From Nocardia spumae (GTDB taxonomy: Bacteria; Actinomycetota; Actinomycetes; Mycobacteriales; Mycobacteriaceae): a stretch of 64,000 nucleotides of DNA. Under the pieces are notes generated by a model. That model saw only the letters and a program-made list of their open reading frames with translations. It made no database searches and had not been told where the DNA came from. Every line of letters starts with the position of its first letter. The first letter of the stretch is position 1. Position numbers and translations under genes: made by a program. Location: assembly GCF_020733635.1 (NCBI RefSeq), contig NZ_JAJFZL010000001.1, forward strand, positions 2,418,001-2,482,000, given 5' to 3'. Of the stretch, positions 35,866 to 43,884 are shown in pieces.

Positions 35866-36368
35866 CGAATCCGCTTGCCGAGAAATACCATTCGCGCCAG
35901 GGTGACCCCGGCGAGCACCGCGAGCAGCGCGCACACCAGGGTGGCACCCAGATAGGCGAACGCGAGCCAGGCCGAACCCGGTTGCAGCAGATTGCGGATC
36001 TCGACGGCGTAGGTGGAGAAGGTGGTGAATCCGCCGAGAAAGCCCACCCCCACGAACGGCCGCACCAGCCGATGGGCGGGCCACACCTCGGTGATCAGCA
36101 CCATCAGCACGCCGATCGCCAGGCAGCCGGCGACGTTCTCGGTGAAGGTGCCCCACGGGAACTGGCCGGGATGGGTCGGCAGCAGCCGCGACAGACCGTA
36201 GCGGGACAGACCGCCGAGTCCGCCGCCGATCGCGATCACCGCCAGCACCGCGCCGTGTTCGCGCATCAGCTCCCGCCGTTGAGTGGGGACGCGCAGGTCG
36301 ACATCGGGATCGATCGACTCGGCGGCGGAGTCGCCGGGCCGGTCCGGGAAACGACGCACTTCGGTCAA
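35850..36368 (-). CDS. crcB: CrcB/Fluc fluoride exporter subunit 2
   Basis: This 172-residue Fluc-family protein has a hydrophilic N-terminal extension of about 45 residues before four membrane helices. The core has GGLGGLSRYGLSRLL, PWGTFTENVAGCLAIGVL (conserved Asn) and GVGFLGGFTTFSTYAVE. I chose TTG 36368 because an AGGAG site (36376-36380) lies seven bases upstream and the leader RNA elements end before it. An in-frame GTG at 36401 lies inside the leader hairpin, and ATG 36266 would remove the extension. It probably pairs with the downstream CrcB as a heterodimer. Confidence 0.88.
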   Translation of the reverse strand: MTEVRRFPDRPGDSAAESIDPDVDLRVPTQRRELMREHGAVLAVIAIGGGLGGLSRYGLSRLLPTHPGQFPWGTFTENVAGCLAIGVLMVLITEVWPAHRLVRPFVGVGFLGGFTTFSTYAVEIRNLLQPGSAWLAFAYLGATLVCALLAVLAGVTLARMVFLGKRIRQEAR

Positions 36369-36378
36369 CGACAGACTC

Positions 36379-36496
36379 CTACTCGAACGACGGGACAGCA
36401 CAGACCTCGAGTAGGGACTGTTGGCGATCGTCCGATCGCGGTTGTTCCGGCGCCTGCACCGGAGTGGCGAGCCCCACCGCCACGTCGGTCAGAATA
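36379..36496 (-). promoter_or_regulatory. Candidate fluoride riboswitch and expression platform upstream of the crcB pair
   Basis: Reading the minus strand, a -10-like TATTCT (36496-36491) is followed at once by a P1-like stem GTGGCG / CGCCAC (36483-36478 and 36469-36464) with the loop GTGGGGCT. That loop can form a 6-bp pseudoknot with AGTCCC (36419-36414), followed by TAC, as in crcB-motif RNAs. Two more hairpins lie between them (TCCGG/CCGGA; GCGATC/GATCGC). The segment CTACTCGA (36414-36407) pairs perfectly with TCGAGTAG (36386-36379), which abuts the AGGAG ribosome site. The conserved GAUG of typical fluoride riboswitches is not matched exactly. Confidence 0.5.
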
Positions 36497-36552
36497 GCGG
36501 GTCGCGGCACCCGCGTATCCGGACTGTGCCCGGCTTCACCGATCGGCCCGCC

Positions 36553-37200
36553 TCACGCCCGCGGCACGGGCTCCCGCGCGGTGTCGGCGACCAGCGGCGC
36601 GAGCGCCGACGAGCGCAGCCGTGCCACCAGGTTGGTGACCGGGCGCGCCAGCAGCAGGCTGACCGCGGCGGCGACCGGGACGGCGAGGATCGCCGAGGCC
36701 ACCACATCGTGCGGATAGTGGCCGCCGACGTAGACCCGGCTGAACGCCAGGACGACCGCGAAGACCGCCGTGACCCAGCCCAGGCGCCGATTCAGCAGAT
36801 AGAGCGCGGCGACGGTGGCCGCCGCCGTCGTGGTGTGACCGCTGGGGAACGAATAGTCGCTCGGCACCGGACAGGTCTCGAGGATGTAGGCGGACGGGAC
36901 GCCCCGGCACGGCCGCGGCTCGGCGACCAGTACTTTCACCACCTCAGCGACCAGATACGCGACCACTACGCTCACCGGAGCCAGCAACGCCAGTGCCATC
37001 GACCGGTCGTCGCGGCGGCGTGCCAGCCACCAGCCGATCACCATCAGCACGGCGAAGATTCCCAGTCCCGCATCGGTCCACCACAGCATCGCGTCGTTGA
37101 GCCAGCGGGTGTGGTCGGCGAAATCGGTGATGGTGGTGAACAACGGGCGATCGAATCCGGGGCCGCCGGATGCCATCGGGGCCGGGGAGGGGGTCGTCAA
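36553..37200 (-). CDS. PAP2-family phosphatase
   Basis: This 215-residue membrane protein with about five or six helices has the three PAP2 motifs: KVLVAEPRP (KxxxxxxRP), SFPSGHTTT (PSGH) and SRVYVGGHYPHDV (SRxxxxxHxxxD). Family members dephosphorylate lipid phosphates such as undecaprenyl/decaprenyl diphosphate or phosphatidic acid; the substrate is not determinable here. The start is TTG 37200, with ATG 37176 as an alternative. It lies upstream of the crcB leader in the same orientation and is divergent from the LysR-like gene. Confidence 0.87.
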   Translation of the reverse strand: MTTPSPAPMASGGPGFDRPLFTTITDFADHTRWLNDAMLWWTDAGLGIFAVLMVIGWWLARRRDDRSMALALLAPVSVVVAYLVAEVVKVLVAEPRPCRGVPSAYILETCPVPSDYSFPSGHTTTAAATVAALYLLNRRLGWVTAVFAVVLAFSRVYVGGHYPHDVVASAILAVPVAAAVSLLLARPVTNLVARLRSSALAPLVADTAREPVPRA

Positions 37201-37435
37201 CGCGAATCCGTTCTGGTCGGCCCGGCGTACCGGGTGAGTCTGGGGAGTGCTGTGATCATTTCTACCGTGTTCGCCGGGGGCACACGGTGCCGACCACTGC
37301 TGTCGTACCGCTCGTCATCTCGATGATGTAGCGACCCGGATCGTGGCGCCGACCGGCCGGATGGCACCGGCCGCGGTGGGCCGGCCGGGGACCGCGGGTG
37401 CCGGAGGCGTCCGGCCGGTGCCATACGCTTGCCCG

Positions 37436-38185
37436 ATGACCCAGCCCACTCCCGTCTCGCCGCGTATCGGCTATGTCCCGGGCGTCACCGTCGCCAAATG
37501 GGCGCGGGTATGGGCGCAACGTTTTCCCGACGCGCCGCTGGAACTCGTCGCGGTACCGCAGGCGCAGCAGCGCGGCGCCCTGACCGAGGGCCGGGTCGAC
37601 ATGTGCTTCGTGCGGTTGCCGATCGACCGCGAGGGCCTGCACGCGATTCCGCTGTACCGCGAACTGGCGGTGGCGGTGGTGCCCAAGGACCATCCGATCG
37701 CACTGTTCGAGGAGGTGAGCTCGGCCGATCTGGACGATGAGCGGATGCAGGACACGGGCGATATCGATGCGGTCGGCGACGCCCTGGAACTGGTGGCGGC
37801 GGTCGGCGGCGCGGCCGTGGTCCCGCAGTCGCTGGCGCGCCTGCATCACCGCCGCGACCTGATCTACCGGCCGCTCACCGACGTGGATCCGACGCAGATC
37901 GCCCTGGCCTGGCCGATCGACCACCCGGGGGAGTTCGTCGAGGAGTTCATCGGCATCGTGCGCGGCCGCACCGCGAACAGTTCACGGACCAGTGGTGAAC
38001 GTGATCGTCGCGAGGGTGAGGGCACCCGCGCCCGCACCGGAGGTGGTGCGGCACAGGGCGGTAAGGGACGCGCGCAGGGTGGGGCGAAGCAGTCCGCGCC
38101 GCGCCGGGGCGGGGCGGGGCAGGGGCGCTCGGGTGGCACTCGATCGGGTGGCACTCGCGGCCGGCAGAAACGACGCGGCCGCTGA
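37436..38185 (+). CDS. Stand-alone LysR substrate-binding-domain protein with Arg/Gly-rich tail
   Basis: This 249-residue protein has the LysR-type effector-binding fold (about 10-180) with no DNA-binding domain in front of it: PRIGYVPGVTVAKWARVWAQ, DMCFVRLPID, and VAAVGGAAVVPQSLARLH. From about residue 185 the chain becomes a basic low-complexity tail of Gly, Arg, Gln and Ser (GGTRSGGTRGRQKRRGR at the end). The tail could bind nucleic acid, but this is inference. ATG 37436 is chosen because upstream sequence is not family-like. Confidence 0.82.
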   Translation: MTQPTPVSPRIGYVPGVTVAKWARVWAQRFPDAPLELVAVPQAQQRGALTEGRVDMCFVRLPIDREGLHAIPLYRELAVAVVPKDHPIALFEEVSSADLDDERMQDTGDIDAVGDALELVAAVGGAAVVPQSLARLHHRRDLIYRPLTDVDPTQIALAWPIDHPGEFVEEFIGIVRGRTANSSRTSGERDRREGEGTRARTGGGAAQGGKGRAQGGAKQSAPRRGGAGQGRSGGTRSGGTRGRQKRRGR

Positions 38186-38231
38186 GGTAGGAAACCTCAG
38201 CGGCCGGTGGATCAGCGGCGCGGTGGCCGAC

Positions 38232-38531
38232 TCAGCGCGGCTTGCGCTGCAGGATCGAGTCGCGAATCAGGATGCCGGCGAGGGCGACGGCGAATCCGAT
38301 CAGGAAGATGTAGCCGGTCCAGCCGGTGCCCGAGGAGGCGCCCTGCTGGTTCTCGAACAGCATGGCGAGCAGGATCACGACGACGACCCATCCGGCGATA
38401 CGGAAGGAGCGCCGCGATTCACCGCTCCAGCCCCAGGCGGCGGAGGGAACCTCGGCGGGATCGACCTTGGTGACGACGCCGGCGCTCTTGGCGGGTTCCA
38501 GTTCCGTGGCGGCCACGTTCGCTCCCATCAT
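38232..38531 (-). CDS. DUF2631 membrane protein
   Basis: This protein of about 99 residues has an Ala/Glu-rich N-terminus, the family block VPSAAWGWSGESRRSFRIAG, and two membrane helices (IAGWVVVVILLAMLFENQ and TGWTGYIFLIGFAVALAGIL) before a basic C-terminus LQRKPR. It is the Rv2876-type protein found near dxr in mycobacteria. ATG 38531 is chosen; 38558 and 38528 are possible. It is divergent from dxr. The function is unknown. Confidence 0.85.
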   Translation of the reverse strand: MMGANVAATELEPAKSAGVVTKVDPAEVPSAAWGWSGESRRSFRIAGWVVVVILLAMLFENQQGASSGTGWTGYIFLIGFAVALAGILIRDSILQRKPR

Positions 38532-38689
38532 TTCCGTGATCACTGCGTCCGGATGCATCACACACCGTGAGGTCCGCAGGTCGTGAAGGTGACTGTCGTG
38601 AATATGTTTGCATACGACCGGCCGTCGTAGCCAGCGGGGTGTCGGCCACGGCGATTCACCGCCCACGGTTCACCGTGGACAATGGGTGC

Positions 38690-39829
38690 GTGTCCGACAT
38701 CGTGAAAGTTCTGCTGCTGGGCAGCACCGGCTCCATCGGCACCCAGGCGTTGGAGGTCGTCGCCGCCGCCCCGGACCGATTCCAGGTGGTCGGGCTGGCC
38801 GCGCGTGGTGGCAACGCCGACCTGTTGGCCGAGCAGATCCGGGCCACCGGAACCGACAACGTGGCCGTGACCGATCCGGCCGCGGCGGCGAAACTCGGTG
38901 TCGCCCTGAGCGGTCCGGACGCGGTCACCGAACTCGTGCGGCGCACCGACGCCGACGTGGTGCTCAACGCCCTGGTCGGCGCGCTCGGCTTGAAACCGAC
39001 CCTGGCCACGCTGGAATCGGGACGGCGGCTGGCGCTGGCCAATAAGGAGTCGCTGGTCGCGGGCGGCAGTCTGGTGACTCGCGCGGCGGCGCCCGGTCAG
39101 ATCGTCCCGGTCGACTCCGAGCATTCCGCGATGGCGCAGTGCCTGCGCGGTGGCCGCGCCGACGAGGTCGCGCGGCTGGTGCTGACCGCGTCGGGCGGGC
39201 CGTTCCGGGGCTGGACCGCCGAGATGCTCGAATCGGTGAGCCCGGAGGAGGCCAAGGCTCATCCCACCTGGTCGATGGGCCTGATGAACACGCTCAACTC
39301 GGCGACCCTGATGAACAAGGGCCTGGAGCTGATCGAGGCGCACATGCTGTTCGGCATCGACTACGACAAGATCGACGTCACCGTGCATCCGCAGTCGATC
39401 GTGCACTCGATGGCGACCTTCACCGACGGATCCACTCTGGCCCAGGCCAGTCCACCGGATATGAGGTTGCCGATCGCCCTGGCACTGGGCTGGCCCGACC
39501 GGGTGCCCGGCGCCCTCGCACCGCTGGACTTCGGCACCGCGATGCGCTGGGATTTCGAACCCGTCGACAACGAGGTGTTCCCCGCGGTCGAGCTGGCGCG
39601 TACGGCCGGGAAGGCCGGAGGCAGCGTGACCGCGGTCTACAACGCCGCCAACGAGATCGCGGTGCAGGCCTTCCTCGACGGGGCGCTGCGGTTCCCCGAT
39701 ATCGTGCGCACGGTCGCGCGGGTCGTCGAGTCGGCCGACCGTTGGGCCGCCGAACCCAGTACCTTGGACGAGGTGCTCGCGGCCGATGCGTGGGCGCGAC
39801 AGCGTGCGCGCACGCTCGTGAGCAACTGA
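38690..39829 (+). CDS. dxr: 1-deoxy-D-xylulose-5-phosphate reductoisomerase
   Basis: DXR (IspC) makes MEP from DXP with NADPH, the second step of the pathway. The 379-residue protein has the NADPH-binding motif [16 protein letters not shown], the substrate and metal sites [23 protein letters not shown] and [13 protein letters not shown] TASGGPFRG, then [20 protein letters not shown] and [12 protein letters not shown] 38690 is the likely start; GTG 38675 is an alternative. It is 21 bases upstream of rip1, as in mycobacteria. Confidence 0.96.
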   Translation: MSDIVKVLLLGSTGSIGTQALEVVAAAPDRFQVVGLAARGGNADLLAEQIRATGTDNVAVTDPAAAAKLGVALSGPDAVTELVRRTDADVVLNALVGALGLKPTLATLESGRRLALANKESLVAGGSLVTRAAAPGQIVPVDSEHSAMAQCLRGGRADEVARLVLTASGGPFRGWTAEMLESVSPEEAKAHPTWSMGLMNTLNSATLMNKGLELIEAHMLFGIDYDKIDVTVHPQSIVHSMATFTDGSTLAQASPPDMRLPIALALGWPDRVPGALAPLDFGTAMRWDFEPVDNEVFPAVELARTAGKAGGSVTAVYNAANEIAVQAFLDGALRFPDIVRTVARVVESADRWAAEPSTLDEVLAADAWARQRARTLVSN

Positions 39830-39850
39830 TTCAGGAGGGTTCCATACCGC

Positions 39851-41080
39851 ATGGGCTTCGCGATCGGATTCGTGCTGTTCGCCCTCGGCATCACGGTATC
39901 GGTGGCGCTACACGAATGTGGCCATATGTGGGCGGCGCAGGCCACCGGCATGCAGGTGCGCCGCTACTTCGTCGGCTTCGGGCCGAAGGTGTTCTCCTTC
40001 CGCCGTGGTGAGACCGAATACGGCCTCAAGGCGCTACCGCTGGGCGGTTTCTGCGATATCGCGGGTATGACCGCGCTGGACGAGGTCCCGCCCGAGGATC
40101 TGCACCGCGCGATGTACCGCCAGACCACCTGGAAACGGCTGGTCGTGATGTTCGGCGGCATCGCCATGAACTTCGTCCTGGGTTTCCTGCTGATCATGCT
40201 GCTGGCGGTGGCCTGGGGCCTGCCTCGGCTGGATTCGCCGCCCGCCACCCAGATCTATCCGGCCGGCTGCGTGGCCGCGCAGAACCCGGACGGATCGATG
40301 CAGCAGTGCACCGGGCCCGGCCCGGCCGAACGTGCCGGTCTCGAGCGCGGTGATCTGGTCACCGCGATCGACGGCAAGCCCGTGAGCAGCTGGAACGATT
40401 TCCGGTCGATCACCGAGAAGGCCACCGGTCCGATCGTCTACACGGTGAAGCGAGACGGGCAGACGTTGCAGATCCCGGTCACCCCGCAGCGGGTGGCGAC
40501 CTATCCGGCGCGGTCGGGTGCCACCGACGGTTCCGATCGCGTCACCACACCGGTGTACGCGAGCAAAGTCGGTGTCGCGCAGGACTTCTACGGGCCGGTC
40601 AAATACAACGTGATCTCGGCGATCCCCGCCTCGGTGTCGTTCACCGGCGATATGTTCGGCCGCACCTTCGCCTCGCTGGCCCAGATGCCGAGCAAGGTGG
40701 TGAGCCTGTGGCACGCCGTCACCGGCGGCCAGCGCGACGCCGATACCCCGGTCAGCGTCTACGGCGCCAGCAAGATCGGTGGCGAAACCGCCGAGCACGG
40801 GCTCTGGGGCGCGTTCGTCCTGGTGCTGGCCAGCCTGAACTTCTTCCTCGGCGCGTTCAATCTGCTGCCGCTGCTGCCGTTGGACGGCGGCCACATCGCG
40901 GTGGTGATCTTCGAGAAGCTGCGCAATATGTGGCGTAACCGCAAGGGGCTGCCCAACGGTGGTCCGGTCGACTACATGAAGCTACTGCCCGCGACGTATG
41001 TGGTGGTGGTCATCGGTGGCGCGTACATGATCCTGACGCTGGTCGCCGATATCGTGAACCCGATCAAACTGTTCCCGTAG
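39851..41080 (+). CDS. rip1: Site-2 membrane metalloprotease Rip1
   Basis: This 409-residue intramembrane protease of the RseP/S2P family cleaves anti-sigma factors and other membrane proteins. The zinc motif HECGH lies in TM1 (about 21-25) and the second active-site motif LPLDGGH in the C-terminal membrane part (about 343). One PDZ domain (about 150-225) has AGLERGDLVTAIDGKPVSSW. An AGGAGG site precedes ATG 39851. In mycobacteria ispG follows directly; here about 11 kb of other genes intervene. Confidence 0.95.
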   Translation: MGFAIGFVLFALGITVSVALHECGHMWAAQATGMQVRRYFVGFGPKVFSFRRGETEYGLKALPLGGFCDIAGMTALDEVPPEDLHRAMYRQTTWKRLVVMFGGIAMNFVLGFLLIMLLAVAWGLPRLDSPPATQIYPAGCVAAQNPDGSMQQCTGPGPAERAGLERGDLVTAIDGKPVSSWNDFRSITEKATGPIVYTVKRDGQTLQIPVTPQRVATYPARSGATDGSDRVTTPVYASKVGVAQDFYGPVKYNVISAIPASVSFTGDMFGRTFASLAQMPSKVVSLWHAVTGGQRDADTPVSVYGASKIGGETAEHGLWGAFVLVLASLNFFLGAFNLLPLLPLDGGHIAVVIFEKLRNMWRNRKGLPNGGPVDYMKLLPATYVVVVIGGAYMILTLVADIVNPIKLFP

Positions 41081-41094
41081 CCGTTCGGTGGCGT

Positions 41095-41130
41095 TCCGGT
41101 GCCCGGGTACTTCTGTTCCGGGGCACCGGA
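41095..41130 (+). terminator. Hairpin terminator after rip1
   Basis: A perfect 10-bp stem TCCGGTGCCC / GGGCACCGGA with a 16-base loop lies 14 bases after the rip1 stop codon. There is no U-run, as is usual in this GC range. It would end the dxr-rip1 transcript before the P450 gene. Confidence 0.5.
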
Positions 41131-41254
41131 CTTCGGGTGCGGGGCAGAGGATGGGTCGCGCGGTGGTGCGGTCGAGAGCGGCCACCGAGACTGATCGGGT
41201 CCGGGTTCATCGCGGCCCGTGACGCCTGTCGTCGATCACATCTCGGGAGCCGTA

Positions 41255-42457
41255 ATGACCGAATCCGTCATCGAACTGCCCACCCTGGGCGAATCGGTAT
41301 TCGACACCTACGATCGCATCCGCGGTCGCGGGCCGGTGGTGCCGATCACGTTGCCCGGCAACGTCTCCGCGTGGGCGGCGGTCAGTCATCGGGCGGTCGG
41401 CGAGTTGCTGGCGGCCGACGGCACGTCGTTCAGCAAGAATTCGCGCAACTGCCCGGCCCTGCACGACGGCACCATCCCGGCGGATTGGCCGATGCGCGCG
41501 CTCACCGACATGGACCACATGCTCAATCTCGACGGCGCCGAACACCGCCGGTTGCGCAAGACGATCGGGCAGGCGTTCACCCCCGCGCGGGTGGCGGCGA
41601 TGGAGCCCCGCATCCGGCGTATCGCCGGTGAACTGATCGACGAATTCGCCTCTCGGACAGAGGAAGTCGACCTCATCTCGGCCTACACCACCCCGCTTCC
41701 GGTGCGGGTGATCTGTGAACTGTTCGGGGTGGAGAAGGCCGATGAGCCGCTGATCCGGGACTGGGTGGTCACCATCACCTCGCCCGTCGCCACCGGGGCC
41801 GAGACCGCCGCGGCGATGGGCGCCATGACCGTGCACCTGGCCGGTCTGCTGGAGGCGAAACGCCGTGCGCCGGGCGATGATCTGACCTCGGCGCTGCTGG
41901 CTGCCAACGCCGATAACGAGCTGACCGACGAAGAACTCGTCACCGTGCTGTGGGTGGTGATCACCGCCGGTCACGAGACGACGGTGTATCTGCTCGGCAA
42001 TGCGGTGGTGGCCCTGTGCGAGCATCCGCAGCAGCTCGCGAAAGCGGTTACCGGTGATCGGTGGCGAGATGTGGTCGAGGAGGCCCTGCGCTATCGGTCG
42101 CCGCTGTGCACCGCGTTCATCCGCTACGCGCTCGAGGATGTCACCATCGCCGGAGTCGATCTGCCCGCCGGCGCGATGGTGGTGTGGTACGGCGGAATCG
42201 GCCGCGATCCCGAGTACTACCCGGACGCCGATGTCTTCGATATCGACCGCGATCCACGGGATCAGCTGGCCTTCGGGCGCGGCCCGCATTTCTGCCTCGG
42301 CGCGCCGCTGGCCCGGCTGGAATCCGCGATCGCGCTGTCGACGCTGTTCGGTCGCTTCCCTCAACTCGAACTGGCCTGCCCGGCAGCGGAATTGCCGTAC
42401 GGGCCGCAGATCATCACCGCCGGACCGCAGCGACTGCCGGTGCGGCTGCGGCCGTGA
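41255..42457 (+). CDS. Cytochrome P450
   Basis: This 400-residue soluble bacterial P450 has the I-helix oxygen-activation motif ITAGHETT (about 238-245), the ExxR motif in VVEEALRYRSP, and the heme-binding loop AFGRGPHFCLGAPLAR with the Cys ligand (about 348). No ferredoxin or reductase gene is adjacent, so it must use partners encoded elsewhere. ATG 41255 has a GGGAG site; an in-frame GTG at 41219 is possible. The substrate is unknown. It is convergent with the lipid kinase gene. Confidence 0.93.
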   Translation: MTESVIELPTLGESVFDTYDRIRGRGPVVPITLPGNVSAWAAVSHRAVGELLAADGTSFSKNSRNCPALHDGTIPADWPMRALTDMDHMLNLDGAEHRRLRKTIGQAFTPARVAAMEPRIRRIAGELIDEFASRTEEVDLISAYTTPLPVRVICELFGVEKADEPLIRDWVVTITSPVATGAETAAAMGAMTVHLAGLLEAKRRAPGDDLTSALLAANADNELTDEELVTVLWVVITAGHETTVYLLGNAVVALCEHPQQLAKAVTGDRWRDVVEEALRYRSPLCTAFIRYALEDVTIAGVDLPAGAMVVWYGGIGRDPEYYPDADVFDIDRDPRDQLAFGRGPHFCLGAPLARLESAIALSTLFGRFPQLELACPAAELPYGPQIITAGPQRLPVRLRP

Positions 42458-42505
42458 CATGACAGCGGGCAGCCGCGGGGACGGGTTGCCCGCCACCGTC
42501 TTTCG

Positions 42506-43861
42506 TCATTCGCTCGCGCGACCGGTCGCCAGATCCCGCAGCCGTATCCAGTCGAGCGCGGGTGCGGCCGGACGGGTTCCGGGCCGGTCGCGAGGAACCC
42601 GGACCCGCAGCGCGCCGGGTTCGACGACGCAGCGCACCGGGGTGTCCAGCAGCAGCGACTCCCCGTCGACGCCGACCGGGATCCGCGGACTTCCCGCGTC
42701 GACGACGACCTCGGCCGCGGTGCGCTGGGTCAGCCCGTGACTGTGGGTGCGTCGAATCAGGCCCACGGCGTCGCGAGTGTTGGAGACCGAGACGGTCACC
42801 GCGCCCAGTACACCGCGGTCGAGCCGGTCCCGACGGCTCAGACCGGCCAGATCGCCGGTGCCGTACGGATTGTTGCTCACCAGCACCGCCTGCGGCCCCT
42901 CGACGGTCGCCGGGCCGATACGGGCGACGAGCCGGGCGCCGGTCTGCCCGGTGAGCAGGTCGGGCAGCAGCCGCAGCACGGTCGCGGCCTTGTCGTTCCG
43001 GTAGGCCGGGCTGCGCACGACTTCCGCGTACACGCCGAAGGACGCGTTGTTGACGAAGGGCAGGTCGTTGATCCGGCCGAGGTCGACCCGCATCTCCCTG
43101 CCGTCGCGCAGTGCCGCCAAGCCGGCGGCCGGATCGGCGCGATCCAGCCCGAGGTCCATCGCGAAGTGATTGCGGGTGCCGGCGCTGATCACGAGAAACG
43201 GCACATCGTGGGCGGCCGCGACGCCCGCCACGAGCGCCTGGGTGCCGTCACCGCCGGCCACGCCGAGCAGGTCCGCGCCGTGTTCGACCGCCTCACGGGC
43301 CAGCGCGACGACATCGACGGCGCCCTCCAGCACGACGACCCGCGCACCGAGTTCCTCGGCGCGGCGGCGCAGATCGAATTTCGCGACCTTCCCGCCACCC
43401 GAGCGCGGGTTCATGATCAGAAACGGCCGTAACGGTGGTGGCACAGGGTACTCGGTGGTGGGCGGGGTGTGGGCGCGCAGTGCCAGGCGGGCGCAGACGA
43501 CGGCGGCCACGACGGTGGCGCACACCAGCAGCACCACCCACAGCAGGCCGGCGCGCACGAACATCACCAGGACCACGATCGGCGTCAGGACGGCGATCGC
43601 CGCCGACGCCCACCGCAGGACGCCGCGACCGCTGACGAACCAGTACAGCGCGGCCACCGTGACCACGACGCCGCCGACGCCCACGGCCAGCAGGGCCAGG
43701 GTGCCCAGCACTCCGGCGAACACCACCGGCCCCGTGACCGCCGCGGCGGCGAACACGAATGCCGCACGCGCCCACCGGCGCCGGCCGCGGAGCTCACGGT
43801 CCGCGGTCGCCACCGCGTCCGCCGATCGGCGGTGCGGGTGAGGGTCGCCGGAGGGATTCAT
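42506..43861 (-). CDS. Diacylglycerol-kinase-domain lipid kinase with membrane N-terminus
   Basis: This 451-residue protein has about four membrane helices in its first 130 residues and then a diacylglycerol/sphingosine-kinase catalytic domain: FLIMNPRSGGGKVAKFDL (about 150), GVAGGDGTQALVAG (nucleotide loop GGDGT) and ISAGTRNHFAMDLGLD. The C-terminal part has PVGVDGESLLLDTPV, typical of YegS/DgkB-like kinases. The lipid substrate is not determinable. It lies 23 bases downstream of the SulP gene, in the same orientation. Confidence 0.88.
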   Translation of the reverse strand: MNPSGDPHPHRRSADAVATADRELRGRRRWARAAFVFAAAAVTGPVVFAGVLGTLALLAVGVGGVVVTVAALYWFVSGRGVLRWASAAIAVLTPIVVLVMFVRAGLLWVVLLVCATVVAAVVCARLALRAHTPPTTEYPVPPPLRPFLIMNPRSGGGKVAKFDLRRRAEELGARVVVLEGAVDVVALAREAVEHGADLLGVAGGDGTQALVAGVAAAHDVPFLVISAGTRNHFAMDLGLDRADPAAGLAALRDGREMRVDLGRINDLPFVNNASFGVYAEVVRSPAYRNDKAATVLRLLPDLLTGQTGARLVARIGPATVEGPQAVLVSNNPYGTGDLAGLSRRDRLDRGVLGAVTVSVSNTRDAVGLIRRTHSHGLTQRTAAEVVVDAGSPRIPVGVDGESLLLDTPVRCVVEPGALRVRVPRDRPGTRPAAPALDWIRLRDLATGRASE

Positions 43862-43884
43862 GATCAGCCTCGTCTCGTGCGCGA

